Positions 24,808-33,787 of a stretch of DNA of 64,000 nt are shown here, one piece after another. The position numbers were made by a program, and so were the translations under genes. This DNA is from Pseudideonella sakaiensis (GTDB lineage Bacteria > Pseudomonadota > Gammaproteobacteria > Burkholderiales > Burkholderiaceae_C). Numbering within the stretch: the first letter of the stretch is position 1; each line of letters begins with the position of its first letter. The notes below the pieces were generated by a model that had not been told where the DNA came from, made no database searches, and saw only the letters and a program-made list of their open reading frames with translations. The DNA lies in assembly GCF_001293525.1 (NCBI RefSeq), contig NZ_BBYR01000065.1, positions 80,583-144,582 of the forward strand, read 5' to 3'.

Positions 24808-26886
24808 ATGACACGAAGCCTCCCCTGCGTCCTGATGCGCGCCGGCACCTCGCGGGGCCCGTTCTTCCTGCGCGAGTGGCTCCCGGCCGACGAGCGCGAG
24901 CGGGACGAGGCCCTGATCGGCGCGATCGGCGCGAGCGACCTGCTGCAGCTCGATGGCGTCGGCGGCGGCAGCACCCTGACCTCGAAGGTGGCGATCGTGT
25001 CGCGCTCGCAGGAGCCCGGCTGCGACGTGGACTACCTGTTCGCGCAGGTCGGCGTCGGCCAGCGCTCGGTGGACACGCGGCCGAACTGCGGCAACATGCT
25101 GTCGGGCGTGGGCCCGTTCGCGATCGAGCAGGGGCTCGTGCCGGCACGCGACGGCGCGACGACGGTGCGCGTGTTCAACGTCAACACCCGCTCGCGCATC
25201 GACGTGACGGTGCAGACGCCGGGCGGCCGCGTGGCCTACGCCGGCGACACCGGCATCGACGGGGTGGCCGGCACCGGGGCCCCGATCCGCCTGAACTTCC
25301 TCGACGCCTGGGGCGCCGTCACCGGCTCACTGTTCCCGACGGGTCGCCGGATCGACCGCATCGAGGGCCTCGAGGTCAGCTGCATCGACGCCGCGATGCC
25401 GCTGGTGATCCTGCGCGCGGCCGACCTCGGGCTGGGCGGCCGGGAATCGCCGGCCGAACTGGACGCCGACCGCGCGCTGCTGGCGCGGCTGGAGTCGGTG
25501 CGGCGCGCGGCCGGCTTCGCGATGGGCCTGGGCGACGTGTCGACCAGCGTCGTGCCCAAGCCCGTGATCGCGAGCGCCGGCGACGGGCCGCTGTCGCTCA
25601 CCTCGCGCTACTTCACGCCGCGCCGCTGCCACGCCTCGCACGCCGTCACCGGCGCGATCGGCGTCGCCACCGCCTACGCGCTGCCCGGCACCGTCTGCAG
25701 TGCCGAAGCGCCCGTCGAGGGGGTGCAGACGGTGTCCGTCTGCCACCCCCAGGGCCGCATCGGCATCGAGGTCGCCACCGCCGGCCGCGGCGCCGACCTG
25801 TCCATCCAGCGCGCCGCCCTGGTGCGCACCGCCCGAAAGATCCTGCAGGGCGAACTGCACCTGCCGGACTACGTGTTCTCGACCCCCGCCCGACCCCCCG
25901 AAGGAGACACCCCCATGCCCCGCATCCTCGCCCCCGCCCTGCTGGCGGCCGCCACCGCGCTGGGCGCCGCCGCCCCCGCCGTCGCGCAAGGCTTTCCGAG
26001 CAAGACCATCACCATCGTCGTGCCGACCTCCGCCGGCGGCGGCAACGACGCGATCGCCCGCACCGTCGGCCAGAAGATGAGCACGCTGCTGGGCCAGACC
26101 GTGATCATCGACAACCGGGCCGGCGCCAACGGTTCGATCGCGAGCGAGTTCGTCGCCCGCGCCACGCCGGATGGCCACACCCTGATGCTCGGCTACATCG
26201 CGACCCACGCGATGAACCCGGCGCTGCAGAAGCTGCGCTACGACCCGGTCACCGACTTCGAGCCGATCGGCCTGGTCGGCACCTCGCCGACGCTGATGGT
26301 CGCGTCGATGAACAGCCCGATCAAGTCGGTGAAGGAACTGGTCGCCGCGCAGAAGGCCAAGCCCGACCGCTTCGCCTACGCGTCCGCGGGCAACGGCACG
26401 GCGCCGCACTTCGCGGCCGAGCTGTTCAAGATCAACGCCGGCATCGAGCTGCTCGGCGTGCCCTACAAGGGCTCGGCCCCGGCCATCAACGACACCATCG
26501 CCGGCCAGGTCCAGGTGATGTTCCCGAGCCTCTTCACCGCGATCTCGCACGTGAAGAACGGCAAGCTGCGGGCACTGGCCATCGCCGGCCCGAAGCGCTC
26601 GCCGCTGCTGCCGGACGTGCCGACGCTGAAGGAGGCCGGCGTGAGCGGCGTCGAGGTGCAGCAGTGGTACGGCCTGTTCGCGCCGCACAAGACGCCGAAG
26701 CCCATCGTCGATCGCCTGTCGAAGGCGCTGCAGACCGCGCTGGCCGACCCGGAGATCGCCCGCCGCATCGAGGAAAGCGGCGCCGACGTCGAGTGGAGCA
26801 CGCCGGAGCAGCTCGGTGCGCTGGTGAAGACCGAGCTGGCCCGCTGGAAGGGCGTGGTGCAACGCGCCCGGCTGACGGCGGACTGA
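24808..26886 (+). CDS. PrpF/GalD-family isomerase fused in frame to Bug protein
   Basis: Residues 1-361 from ATG 24808 form a PrpF/4-oxalomesaconate tautomerase-type protein of the diaminopimelate-epimerase fold: PCVLMRAGTSRGPFFLREWL, GVGGGSTLTSKVAIV, NCGNMLSGVGPFAIEQGL with the catalytic cysteine, and ASHAVTGAIGVATAY. Relatives isomerise unsaturated tricarboxylates such as oxalomesaconate or methylaconitate. A normal family member would end about here, but the frame has no stop and runs on through a ribosome site into a complete Bug binding protein. Codon 362 (25891-25893) is CGA, one transition from TGA. An in-frame fusion would bury a signal peptide mid-protein, so the Bug part is probably also made from its own start. 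Confidence 0.75.
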   Translation: MTRSLPCVLMRAGTSRGPFFLREWLPADERERDEALIGAIGASDLLQLDGVGGGSTLTSKVAIVSRSQEPGCDVDYLFAQVGVGQRSVDTRPNCGNMLSGVGPFAIEQGLVPARDGATTVRVFNVNTRSRIDVTVQTPGGRVAYAGDTGIDGVAGTGAPIRLNFLDAWGAVTGSLFPTGRRIDRIEGLEVSCIDAAMPLVILRAADLGLGGRESPAELDADRALLARLESVRRAAGFAMGLGDVSTSVVPKPVIASAGDGPLSLTSRYFTPRRCHASHAVTGAIGVATAYALPGTVCSAEAPVEGVQTVSVCHPQGRIGIEVATAGRGADLSIQRAALVRTARKILQGELHLPDYVFSTPARPPEGDTPMPRILAPALLAAATALGAAAPAVAQGFPSKTITIVVPTSAGGGNDAIARTVGQKMSTLLGQTVIIDNRAGANGSIASEFVARATPDGHTLMLGYIATHAMNPALQKLRYDPVTDFEPIGLVGTSPTLMVASMNSPIKSVKELVAAQKAKPDRFAYASAGNGTAPHFAAELFKINAGIELLGVPYKGSAPAINDTIAGQVQVMFPSLFTAISHVKNGKLRALAIAGPKRSPLLPDVPTLKEAGVSGVEVQQWYGLFAPHKTPKPIVDRLSKALQTALADPEIARRIEESGADVEWSTPEQLGALVKTELARWKGVVQRARLTAD
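25915..26886 (+). CDS. Bug-family periplasmic binding protein (internal start)
   Basis: The ATG at 25915 is preceded by GAAGGAGACACC, a strong ribosome site, and begins a typical signal peptide (ILAPALLAAATALGAAAPAV, cut near AQG). The mature 300 residues show the Bug signatures FPSKTITIVVPTSAGGGND, IDNRAGANGSIASEF and GVPYKGSAPAINDTIAGQVQ. It likely captures the tricarboxylate or related acid handled by the PrpF-like enzyme. The upstream frame enters it without a stop (see the 24808 entry). A porin follows after 69 bp, so the cluster provides outer-membrane entry, capture and isomerisation. No TctAB permease is present. Confidence 0.85.
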   Translation: MPRILAPALLAAATALGAAAPAVAQGFPSKTITIVVPTSAGGGNDAIARTVGQKMSTLLGQTVIIDNRAGANGSIASEFVARATPDGHTLMLGYIATHAMNPALQKLRYDPVTDFEPIGLVGTSPTLMVASMNSPIKSVKELVAAQKAKPDRFAYASAGNGTAPHFAAELFKINAGIELLGVPYKGSAPAINDTIAGQVQVMFPSLFTAISHVKNGKLRALAIAGPKRSPLLPDVPTLKEAGVSGVEVQQWYGLFAPHKTPKPIVDRLSKALQTALADPEIARRIEESGADVEWSTPEQLGALVKTELARWKGVVQRARLTAD

Positions 26887-26955
26887 AGCCCGCGGCCGCC
26901 CGCAGGCGCCGCACGACGAGAAGAACCACGATCCCACCCGACCCGAGGAGACACC

Positions 26956-28035
26956 ATGCCCCAAGCCCTGCATCGAACCCTGGCCCTGTGCACTGCCGCG
27001 CTGTGCAGCAGCGCCTGGGCCCAGTCCGGCGTCACCGTGTCCGGCATCGCCGACAGCGCCGTGCGCCAGGTGCGCAACGACGGCGGCGGCAGCATCCGTT
27101 CGCTGGTCAGCGGCTCGAACAGCACCAGCCGGCTGGTGTTCCGCGGCAGCGAGGACCTCGGCGGCGGGCTCGCGGCCGGCTTCTGGCTGGAGTCCGGGCT
27201 CGCGCTGGACACCGGCGCGACCACCGGCGGGACCCAGTTCTACGACCGCCGCGCCACGCTCAGCCTGAGCGGCAAGTCGCTCGGCGAGCTGCGCCTGGGT
27301 CGCGACTACGTGCCCACCTACATCGCCTGGTCGCGGCTGGACCCGTTCTCGCACGTGGGCGTCGCAGGCAGCAACAACCTCGGCGGCAACGGGCCCACCG
27401 GGCCGATCCGCGCCGCCTTCGGCACCAACGCGAACACCACGGTACGCGCCAGCAACAGCGTGCAGGCCTTCCTGCCCGGCGGCCTCGGCGGCGTCGAGGG
27501 CGGCGTGATGGTCGCGGCCGGCGAAGGCGGCAGCGCCGCCAACGGGGCCAACAAGCTGATCGGCGCGCGGCTGGGCTGGTCGGGCGGCGGACACGGCGTG
27601 GTCGTCGCGACCGCACGCACCACCAACGACCTGACTGGCCGCGACCGGCCCTTCCGCGACACCGTCGTGGGCGGCCAGACCGGCCTCGGCCCGGTCAAGC
27701 TGACCGCCGCGTGGCGGCGCTTCGAGCACGCCGACGCGACCCAGACCAACCTGATGCTGAGCGCCGTCTACGCGATCGGCCCCGGGGAGCTCAAGCTGTC
27801 GCTGCTGCGCGCCGACCTGTCGGGTCGCGTCGGCAGCACCACGGTCTCGGCCAACGACGCGCGCCAGATCGGCCTCGGCTACGTGCACCACCTGTCGAAG
27901 CGCAGCGCGCTGTACGCGCAGGCCGCGCGCATCGACAACGACGGCCGCGGCAACTTCGTGATCCCCGGCGGGCCGGCGCTCACCGCGGGTGGGCGCTCGA
28001 GCGGCGTCGAGGCCGGCCTGCGCCACAGCTTCTGA
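26956..28035 (+). CDS. Gram-negative porin (Porin_4 type)
   Basis: This 359-residue protein starts at an ATG preceded by GAGGAGACACC. It has a signal peptide ending at AWAQ, then GVTVSGIADSAVRQVRNDGG, SRLVFRGSEDLGGGLAAGFW and DRRATLSLSGKSLGELRLGR, the opening strands and loop of betaproteobacterial general porins. It ends in GLRHSF, the usual C-terminal phenylalanine for barrel insertion. It forms a trimeric outer-membrane pore by family. Its position after the Bug gene suggests it serves uptake of the same substrate. Confidence 0.92.
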   Translation: MPQALHRTLALCTAALCSSAWAQSGVTVSGIADSAVRQVRNDGGGSIRSLVSGSNSTSRLVFRGSEDLGGGLAAGFWLESGLALDTGATTGGTQFYDRRATLSLSGKSLGELRLGRDYVPTYIAWSRLDPFSHVGVAGSNNLGGNGPTGPIRAAFGTNANTTVRASNSVQAFLPGGLGGVEGGVMVAAGEGGSAANGANKLIGARLGWSGGGHGVVVATARTTNDLTGRDRPFRDTVVGGQTGLGPVKLTAAWRRFEHADATQTNLMLSAVYAIGPGELKLSLLRADLSGRVGSTTVSANDARQIGLGYVHHLSKRSALYAQAARIDNDGRGNFVIPGGPALTAGGRSSGVEAGLRHSF

Positions 28036-28082
28036 GCGCCCCCAGGGCCGGGCGGTGCCCGTCCCGCCCCCCGCGGGGGTCG

Positions 28083-28118
28083 AGAGAACCTGGGGCGGCC
28101 CGGCGTTCTCTTGAGAAC
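28083..28118. terminator. Possible bidirectional terminator
   Basis: Between the convergent porin and lysR genes, AGAGAAC (28083-28089) can pair with GTTCTCT (28105-28111) around a GC-rich loop, and GTTCTC TT GAGAAC (28105-28118) forms a second, compact hairpin. The three copies of the same 6-mer allow alternate folds. No long T run follows on either strand, so this is a tentative call. Confidence 0.35.
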
Positions 28119-28128
28119 CAGCCTCGGC

Positions 28129-29055
28129 TCAGGCGGGCGATGCACGCCCCGCCGCGGGCTTCTGCGGCTTCACCGCCACGAAGAAGTCGTAGAGCTGCTG
28201 GGCCTCGGGCGACAGCGCGCGGCCCTGCCGGCGGATCAGGCCGATGCGGCGCGTGACGACCGGGTCGCTGAGCGGCACGCTGACCAGCAGCGGATGGTCC
28301 GGCCCGGGCATCGCGAGCGACGGCACCGCGGCGACACCGAGGCCGGCCTCGACCAGGCCGAGCAGCGTGGTCACGTGCTGCGCCTCGTAGACGGCCTGGG
28401 GCCGTCCGGCCACGTGCGCCAGCGCCTGGTCCAGCAGCAGCCGGTTGCCGGAGGACTTGCCCACCGAGATGAAGTCGTGTGCGGCCAGGTCCTTCCAGGT
28501 GGCCTTGCGCAGGCCGGCGAGCGGGTGGTCGCGGCGGCAGGCCGCGACGAAGCGCTCCTCGAGCAGCGGCCGGAAATCGATGCCCGGCTCCGAGCCGCCG
28601 ATGAAGTTCAGGCCGAAGTCGGCCTCGCCGCCGGCCACCGCGGCGAGCACCTCGTTCGCGCCGGCATCGTGCACCCGCACGCGCAGCCGCGGGTAGCGCT
28701 CGCGGTAGCGGTGGATCACGGTGGAGAGGAAGTAATAGACCGTCGACGGCACGCAGGCGATGCAGACCTCGCCCATGCGCGAGGTGCCCACGCCGCGCAC
28801 CGTGAGCAGGGTCTCGTCCAGCTCGTCGAGCAGCGGCCCGATGCGGCGCGCGAACTCGCGGCCGACGGCCGTCAGCACGACGCGCCGGTTCGCGCGTTCG
28901 AACAGGCGCGCGCCGAGCGCCTGCTCCAGCTTGTCGATGCGCCGGCTGAACGCGGGCTGCGAGATGTGCACCGCCTCGGCGGCCTTGCGGAAACTCGCCA
29001 TGTCGGCGGCGGCGCGGAAGGCGATCAGGTCGTGCAGGTCGAAGTTGACGGACAT
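28129..29055 (-). CDS. LysR-family transcriptional regulator
   Basis: This 308-residue protein has the LysR helix-turn-helix at residues 7-65 (LIAFRAAADMASFRKAAEAV, then ISQPAFSRRIDKLEQALGARL) and a periplasmic-binding-like effector domain from about 93 to 295. It is convergent with the isomerase-Bug-porin cluster, and LysR regulators often control neighbours in response to a pathway acid. The inverted repeat at 24760 is a possible target, though lysR is not divergent from it as is usual. The effector is unknown. Confidence 0.9.
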   Translation of the reverse strand: MSVNFDLHDLIAFRAAADMASFRKAAEAVHISQPAFSRRIDKLEQALGARLFERANRRVVLTAVGREFARRIGPLLDELDETLLTVRGVGTSRMGEVCIACVPSTVYYFLSTVIHRYRERYPRLRVRVHDAGANEVLAAVAGGEADFGLNFIGGSEPGIDFRPLLEERFVAACRRDHPLAGLRKATWKDLAAHDFISVGKSSGNRLLLDQALAHVAGRPQAVYEAQHVTTLLGLVEAGLGVAAVPSLAMPGPDHPLLVSVPLSDPVVTRRIGLIRRQGRALSPEAQQLYDFFVAVKPQKPAAGRASPA

Positions 29056-29116
29056 GGCGGGGTCGGCGCGCGGGGCTGACGGGTCGCCAGCATAGGCCCG
29101 CGGCGGACCGGGCGCG

Positions 29117-30427
29117 TCAGGCGGCGGCCAGCATCGGCGTGCCGCTGGCGTCCATCCGCTCGCGCAGCCACTGGCGCGCCTGTGCCGCCGGCATCGGCCG
29201 CGCCAGCAGGTAGCCCTGGATCTCGCTGCAGCCGAGCGCGCGCACGATCTCCAGCTCGGCGGGCGTCTCCACGCCCTCGGCCACCACGTGCAGGCCGAGC
29301 GCGCGGCCCAGCTCGGCGCAGGCGCGCACGATGGCCCGGCGCACCGGGTCGTGCTCCACGCCGTGCACGAAGGAGCGCTCCAGCTTCAGCTCCGAGAACG
29401 GGATCTGCGAGAGCTGGAAGAAGCTGGAGTAGGCGGTGCCGAAGTCGTCGATCGACAGGCCGAAGCCGTACATCCGGATGCGGCCGGTCTGCTCGATGAC
29501 CGTCGCCAGGTCGGACATCGCCTCGGTCTCGGTGATCTCCAGCGTGATCCAGCTCGGGTCGACGCCCGAGTCCTGCACCAGCTGCAGCAGGCGGGTGCAG
29601 AAGGCCGTGTCGGCCATCAGCGACAGCGAGACGTTCAGCGACGCACTCACCGCCACGCCCTCGCCCAGGCAGTCGGCGACGAAGGCCAGCGTATGGCCGG
29701 CCATCTGCAGCGTGGCAGGCGCGAGCAGGCCCAGCTGCGCCAGCGGTTCGATCAGCCGATCGGGCGTGACCAGCGTGCCGTCGTCGTCGACGGCCCGCAT
29801 CAGCGCCTCGAAGCCGGTGATCTCGCGCGTGCCCAGGCGCGCCTTCGGCTGCAGGTAGGGCACGATGCGCCCGGCCTCGACCAGCCCGCGCAGCCGCGGC
29901 CCCGCCAGCGGCGGATGCGGCGCCGCGCGCGGACGCTGGCGCTCGCGCGCCCGTGCCACGACCGCCTCGGCGCGATCCGCGATGCGCGGCGTCTCGCAGG
30001 GCAGTTCGCAGCCCTCGGCCGCGGGCAGCCGCAGCACCCGCGCCAGCGATTCGGCGGCGCGCAGCACGGCGCGCTGCTGGCGCGTGATCAGCAGCAGCGC
30101 AGGCGGATGCGGCAGCTCGGCCAGCCCGCGGATCAGGCGGAAGGCGTCGCCATCGACCGAACGCAGGCCGCCGACGAGCAGCTGCGGGTGACGCTGCCCG
30201 CGGGCCACCTCGCCGAGTGCCTGGAACACGGCGTCCAGGTGGGTCGTCGCCAGCCCGATGCGCCAGCCGCGGCGCATCAGCTCGTGCGCCACGTCGCGCA
30301 CCATCGGCGCGTCCGAGATCGCGATCCAGGCACAGGGTGCCGACGCCGCGGCGCCCGTTCCGGGCGCGACCACGTCCGGTCCCAGCAGGTCGGCGAAGGC
30401 GCTGTCGGCCGCTTCCTCGATGTTCAT
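29117..30427 (-). CDS. EAL-domain c-di-GMP phosphodiesterase with receiver-like N-terminus
   Basis: From ATG 30427 the product is 436 residues. Residues 30-140 look like a degenerate receiver (WIAISDAPMVRDVAHELMRR) without a clear phospho-aspartate. The EAL domain spans about 175-425, with EAL in GFEALMR, Asn in SLNVSLSLMA, Glu in LEITETEA, IDDFGTAYSSF, Lys in ELKLERSF, EGVET and the late Gln in IQGYLLARP. The usual catalytic set is present, so hydrolysis of c-di-GMP is expected. The start overlaps the upstream receiver stop by 4 bp, making it the third gene of a kinase-receiver-EAL chain. Confidence 0.88.
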   Translation of the reverse strand: MNIEEAADSAFADLLGPDVVAPGTGAAASAPCAWIAISDAPMVRDVAHELMRRGWRIGLATTHLDAVFQALGEVARGQRHPQLLVGGLRSVDGDAFRLIRGLAELPHPPALLLITRQQRAVLRAAESLARVLRLPAAEGCELPCETPRIADRAEAVVARARERQRPRAAPHPPLAGPRLRGLVEAGRIVPYLQPKARLGTREITGFEALMRAVDDDGTLVTPDRLIEPLAQLGLLAPATLQMAGHTLAFVADCLGEGVAVSASLNVSLSLMADTAFCTRLLQLVQDSGVDPSWITLEITETEAMSDLATVIEQTGRIRMYGFGLSIDDFGTAYSSFFQLSQIPFSELKLERSFVHGVEHDPVRRAIVRACAELGRALGLHVVAEGVETPAELEIVRALGCSEIQGYLLARPMPAAQARQWLRERMDASGTPMLAAA

Positions 30428-30855
30428 CGGGCCGCCCCGGTGGCGAGGTCGGCGGATCCCGCCGCGCGGGCGGCCAGGGCCTCGTCGCAGACCGCGCGCA
30501 GGTCTTCCATCGAGATCGGCTTGATCAGCAGGCCGCTGAAGCCGGCCTCGAGCATGCGCTGCCGCTCCTCGGGCATGCCGTGGGCGGTGTAGGCGACGAC
30601 CGGCAGGCGGCGCTCGCCCAGGTCCTCGCGGATGCGGCGGCACACCTCTTCGCCGCCCAGGCCGGGCATGCGCAGGTCCAGCAGCACGAGGTCGAAGCGG
30701 CGCGCCGCGACCTCGCGCAGCGCCTCCACGCCGTCGGACACCGCCACGCTGCGCCAGCCCAGGCGCTGCAGCATGTGCCCGGCCAGGCCGGTGTTGAGCC
30801 GGTTGTCGTCCACCACGAGGCAGGTCGGGGCGGCGGAGGGGTCGGCAGGCGTCAT
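30424..30855 (-). CDS. Stand-alone response-regulator receiver
   Basis: This 143-residue protein is a single CheY-like receiver. It has VVDDNRLN at the acidic pocket, FDLVLLDLRMPGLGG with the phospho-aspartate near residue 59, VVAYTAH for the switch threonine and LIKPISM with the lysine. It overlaps the kinase upstream and the EAL gene downstream by 4 bp each. It probably relays phosphate from the kinase, perhaps modulating the EAL protein; that direction is inferred. Confidence 0.9.
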   Translation of the reverse strand: MTPADPSAAPTCLVVDDNRLNTGLAGHMLQRLGWRSVAVSDGVEALREVAARRFDLVLLDLRMPGLGGEEVCRRIREDLGERRLPVVAYTAHGMPEERQRMLEAGFSGLLIKPISMEDLRAVCDEALAARAAGSADLATGAAR

Positions 30856-32636
30856 GGGGTGTCTGTGTTGGAGGAGGCGGCGGGGCCGGCCGGCTCGGCA
30901 GCGGGCGCGGCGACGGCAGGCAGCGGCAGCCAGATGTCGACCTCGGTGCCCTGGCCGAGGCGTGAGCGCACCGCCAGGCGGCCGCCGAGCAGCTCGGTCA
31001 GTTCCTTGGCCAGCGGCAGGCCGAGCCCGGCGCCCTGGTTGGCGTGGATGACGTCGTCGCCGACGCCCTGGAAGCGCGCGAACAGCAGCGGCAGGCGGTC
31101 CTCGGCAATGCCGATGCCGCTGTCGCGCACCGTGATGCCCAGGCCGCCGGCCTGCGGCGCCACGTGCACGCTCACGCCGCCGCGGTCGGTGAACTTGATC
31201 GCGTTGTTGACGACGTTGGTCAGCACCTGCAGCAGCCGGGTGCGGTCGGTCGGCAGCGTCGGCGGGCAGGCCGGGTCGATCTGCAGCGACCACGCGATGC
31301 CGCGCGCCTGCGCATGCACCGCATGCAGGCGCTGCACCTCCTCGAACAGCGGGCGCAGCGGCGTCGGCTCGACACGGGCACGCAGGCGGCCCGACTCGAT
31401 CTTGGCCAGGTCCAGGATCTGGTTGACCAGCGTGTGCAGGTGGCGCGCGCTCTCGTGCACGATCGCGCCGAACTCGGCGGACTGCGGATCCTGCGAGGTG
31501 TCGCGGATCAGTTCGGCATAGCCGAGGATGCCGTTCAACGGCGTGCGCAGCTCGTGCGAGACGCTGGCCAGCAGACGGGACTTCATCCGGCTGGCCGACT
31601 GCGCCTGCACCTCGCTCGCGCGCAGCGCGCGCATCAGCCCATCCTGCCGGTGCACGCGGCGCAGCAGCGCGAAGGCCAGCCCGGTCAGCAGCAGGGACGC
31701 CGCGCCGGCCAGCGCGACGAGGACCTGGGTGCGCTCGCGGAACTCCGCCATCGCGTCGTCGACCCCCACGCCGACCACCACCGCGAGGTCGTGCTTCTCG
31801 AGCCGGCGGAAGGCGTAGAAGCGCTTCACCCCGTCGAGGCGGCTGACGGCCTCCAGCGTGCCGTGGCGCGACGCACGCACCACCTCGAACAGGCGCGAAT
31901 CACGCACGTCCATGCCCTGCTGCTCGCCCTCGGCGCTGGCCCGGGCGCGCACGACGCCGTCCAGGCCGAGCAGCGCGGTCGTCCCGGTGGGACCGAGGTC
32001 GACGTCGCGGTAGAAGCTCGAGAAGTAGCTCGGCGGCATCGACACCACCACGACGCCGCCGAAGCGGCCGTCCGGCTCGTCGATGCGGCGCGTGATCTGG
32101 ATCGACCACTTGCCGGACACCTTGCCGAGCACCGGCCGGCTGACGTACAGGCGGTCTTCGCGGCCCTCGGCGTGGACACGGAAATGCTCGCGCTCGCGCA
32201 GGTCGACGCGGGTGAAGGGCTGGGTCGACGCGACGACCAGCCCGTCCGGGCCGATCACCGTCAGCAGGTGGTAGTCGTCGTCGATGATCGAACGGGACTG
32301 CAGATAGGCCGGCAGGTCCAGCGCGGCATGGTGCTGCAGGTACTCGCTGCGCACGAAGCGCACCGCCTGGTCGGCGCCTTCCAGCGATTTCGTGGTGTGC
32401 TCGGCGAAGGCCCGGCTGAGGTTGGCGAGGCTCTGCAGGGCCTGGCGGCGGGTGTTCTGGCGGTCCTGCTCGACCAGCGCAACCACCGCCAGCCAGAGGC
32501 CGGCGAGCAGGCAGACCGCCAGCGCGATCCAGCCCGACAGGCGGCGCGCCACCGCCGACGCACCCGGGTCACCGTCGGTCGCCGGCTGTGGCGGCACGGG
32601 ATGCGAGGCCGGCGGCAGCGTCAGCGAAGGAACCAT
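30852..32636 (-). CDS. Membrane sensor histidine kinase (Cache-type sensor)
   Basis: The product is 594 residues. Transmembrane helices lie near 34-54 and 303-325 and flank an extracytoplasmic sensor of about 245 residues that resembles a double Cache/PAS-like fold (LTVIGPDGLVVASTQPFTRV, YVSRPVLGKVSGKWSIQITR). HisKA follows with SHELRTPLNGILGYAE, then HATPase_c with NVVNNAIKFTDRGG and QGAGLGLPLA. It lacks its own receiver; the gene coupled downstream by 4 bp supplies one. It heads a three-gene operon and is divergent from psuG across 161 bp. Confidence 0.9.
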   Translation of the reverse strand: MVPSLTLPPASHPVPPQPATDGDPGASAVARRLSGWIALAVCLLAGLWLAVVALVEQDRQNTRRQALQSLANLSRAFAEHTTKSLEGADQAVRFVRSEYLQHHAALDLPAYLQSRSIIDDDYHLLTVIGPDGLVVASTQPFTRVDLREREHFRVHAEGREDRLYVSRPVLGKVSGKWSIQITRRIDEPDGRFGGVVVVSMPPSYFSSFYRDVDLGPTGTTALLGLDGVVRARASAEGEQQGMDVRDSRLFEVVRASRHGTLEAVSRLDGVKRFYAFRRLEKHDLAVVVGVGVDDAMAEFRERTQVLVALAGAASLLLTGLAFALLRRVHRQDGLMRALRASEVQAQSASRMKSRLLASVSHELRTPLNGILGYAELIRDTSQDPQSAEFGAIVHESARHLHTLVNQILDLAKIESGRLRARVEPTPLRPLFEEVQRLHAVHAQARGIAWSLQIDPACPPTLPTDRTRLLQVLTNVVNNAIKFTDRGGVSVHVAPQAGGLGITVRDSGIGIAEDRLPLLFARFQGVGDDVIHANQGAGLGLPLAKELTELLGGRLAVRSRLGQGTEVDIWLPLPAVAAPAAEPAGPAASSNTDTP

Positions 32637-32797
32637 GAACTCTCCCGGATACTTTTGCAGCTTCTGTCATTTCGGCAGATTCTGCGCCGACTTGAGCGCG
32701 GCTGCCAGCGCCCGGCGGTGATGGCGAGCCCCCGCCCCGGCCCCAGCGCTTGGCCTAGACTGAAAGCCACCGACACCGGCCCGGCCGCCGCCTCCCG

Positions 32798-33727
32798 ATG
32801 CCCTCCTCCGCCGACCTGCCCCTGGATTTCTCCCCCGCCGTGGCCGCCGCGCGCGCCGCCGGCCGCCCGCTCGTGGCCCTCGAATCCACGCTGGTCGCGC
32901 ACGGCATGCCCTGGCCGCAGAACCTCGAGACGGCGCGCGCCGTCGAGGCGATCGTGCGGGACGAGGGCGCCGAGCCGGCCACCATCGCGGTGATCGACGG
33001 CCGGATCCGCGTCGGCCTGGACGACGCGGCGCTCGAGCGGCTGGCCCGCGGCGGCCGGGCGGCGGCCAAGGTCGGTCGGCGCGACCTCGCGGGCAGCCTG
33101 CTCGGCGGCGGCCTCGGTGCCACCACCGTGTCGGGCACGCTGGCCTGCGCGGTCCTGGCGGGCATCGAGGTCTTCGTCACCGGCGGCCTCGGCGGCGTGC
33201 ACCGCGGCGCGGCGCAGAGCTTCGACGTGTCGGCCGACCTGAGCGAGCTGGCGCGCAGCCCGGTGGCGGTGGTCTGCGCGGGTGCCAAGTCCATCCTCGA
33301 CCTGCCGGCCACGCTGGAACTGCTGGAGACCCTGGGCGTGCCGGTGGTCGGCTGCGGCCACGACGAGTTCGCCGCTTTCTACTGCCGAGACAGCGGGCTG
33401 CCGCTGGAACTCCGGCTCGACGACGCGGCGGCGCAGGCGCGCTACGTGCGCCTGCAGCGGCGGCTCGGGCTGGCGGCCGCGGTGGTCTTCAGCAACCCGG
33501 TGCCGGCGGCGGACGCGCTGCCGCGCGCGGAGGTGGACGGCTGGATCGCCCAGGCGCTGGACGAGGCGCAGGTGCAGGGCATCGGCGGCAAGGCGGTGAC
33601 GCCCTTCCTGCTGGCGCGGCTGCAGGTCCTCAGCGGCGGCCGCAGCCTGGCGGCGAACATCGCGCTGGTGCGCCACAACGCCCGGGTCGGCGCGCGCCTC
33701 GCGCGGGCGCTGCAGGCGGCCGGCTGA
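32798..33727 (+). CDS. psuG: Pseudouridine-5'-phosphate glycosidase
   Basis: The 309-residue product matches PsuG along its length: LVALESTLVAHGMPWPQNLE, TIAVIDGRIRVGL, KVGRRDLA with the catalytic lysine region, GATTVSGTLACAVLAGIEVF, TGGLGGVHRGA, SFDVSADLSELAR and CAGAKSILDLPATLE. It splits pseudouridine 5'-phosphate into uracil and ribose 5-phosphate. The usual partner kinase PsuK is not adjacent. It stands alone here, convergent with the thioredoxin-like gene. Confidence 0.93.
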   Translation: MPSSADLPLDFSPAVAAARAAGRPLVALESTLVAHGMPWPQNLETARAVEAIVRDEGAEPATIAVIDGRIRVGLDDAALERLARGGRAAAKVGRRDLAGSLLGGGLGATTVSGTLACAVLAGIEVFVTGGLGGVHRGAAQSFDVSADLSELARSPVAVVCAGAKSILDLPATLELLETLGVPVVGCGHDEFAAFYCRDSGLPLELRLDDAAAQARYVRLQRRLGLAAAVVFSNPVPAADALPRAEVDGWIAQALDEAQVQGIGGKAVTPFLLARLQVLSGGRSLAANIALVRHNARVGARLARALQAAG

Positions 33728-33787
33728 ACCGCTTGCGCCGCACGGCGCGCGGGCCCACCGCCGCCGGCCGGACCGCGGCGCTGCGCT

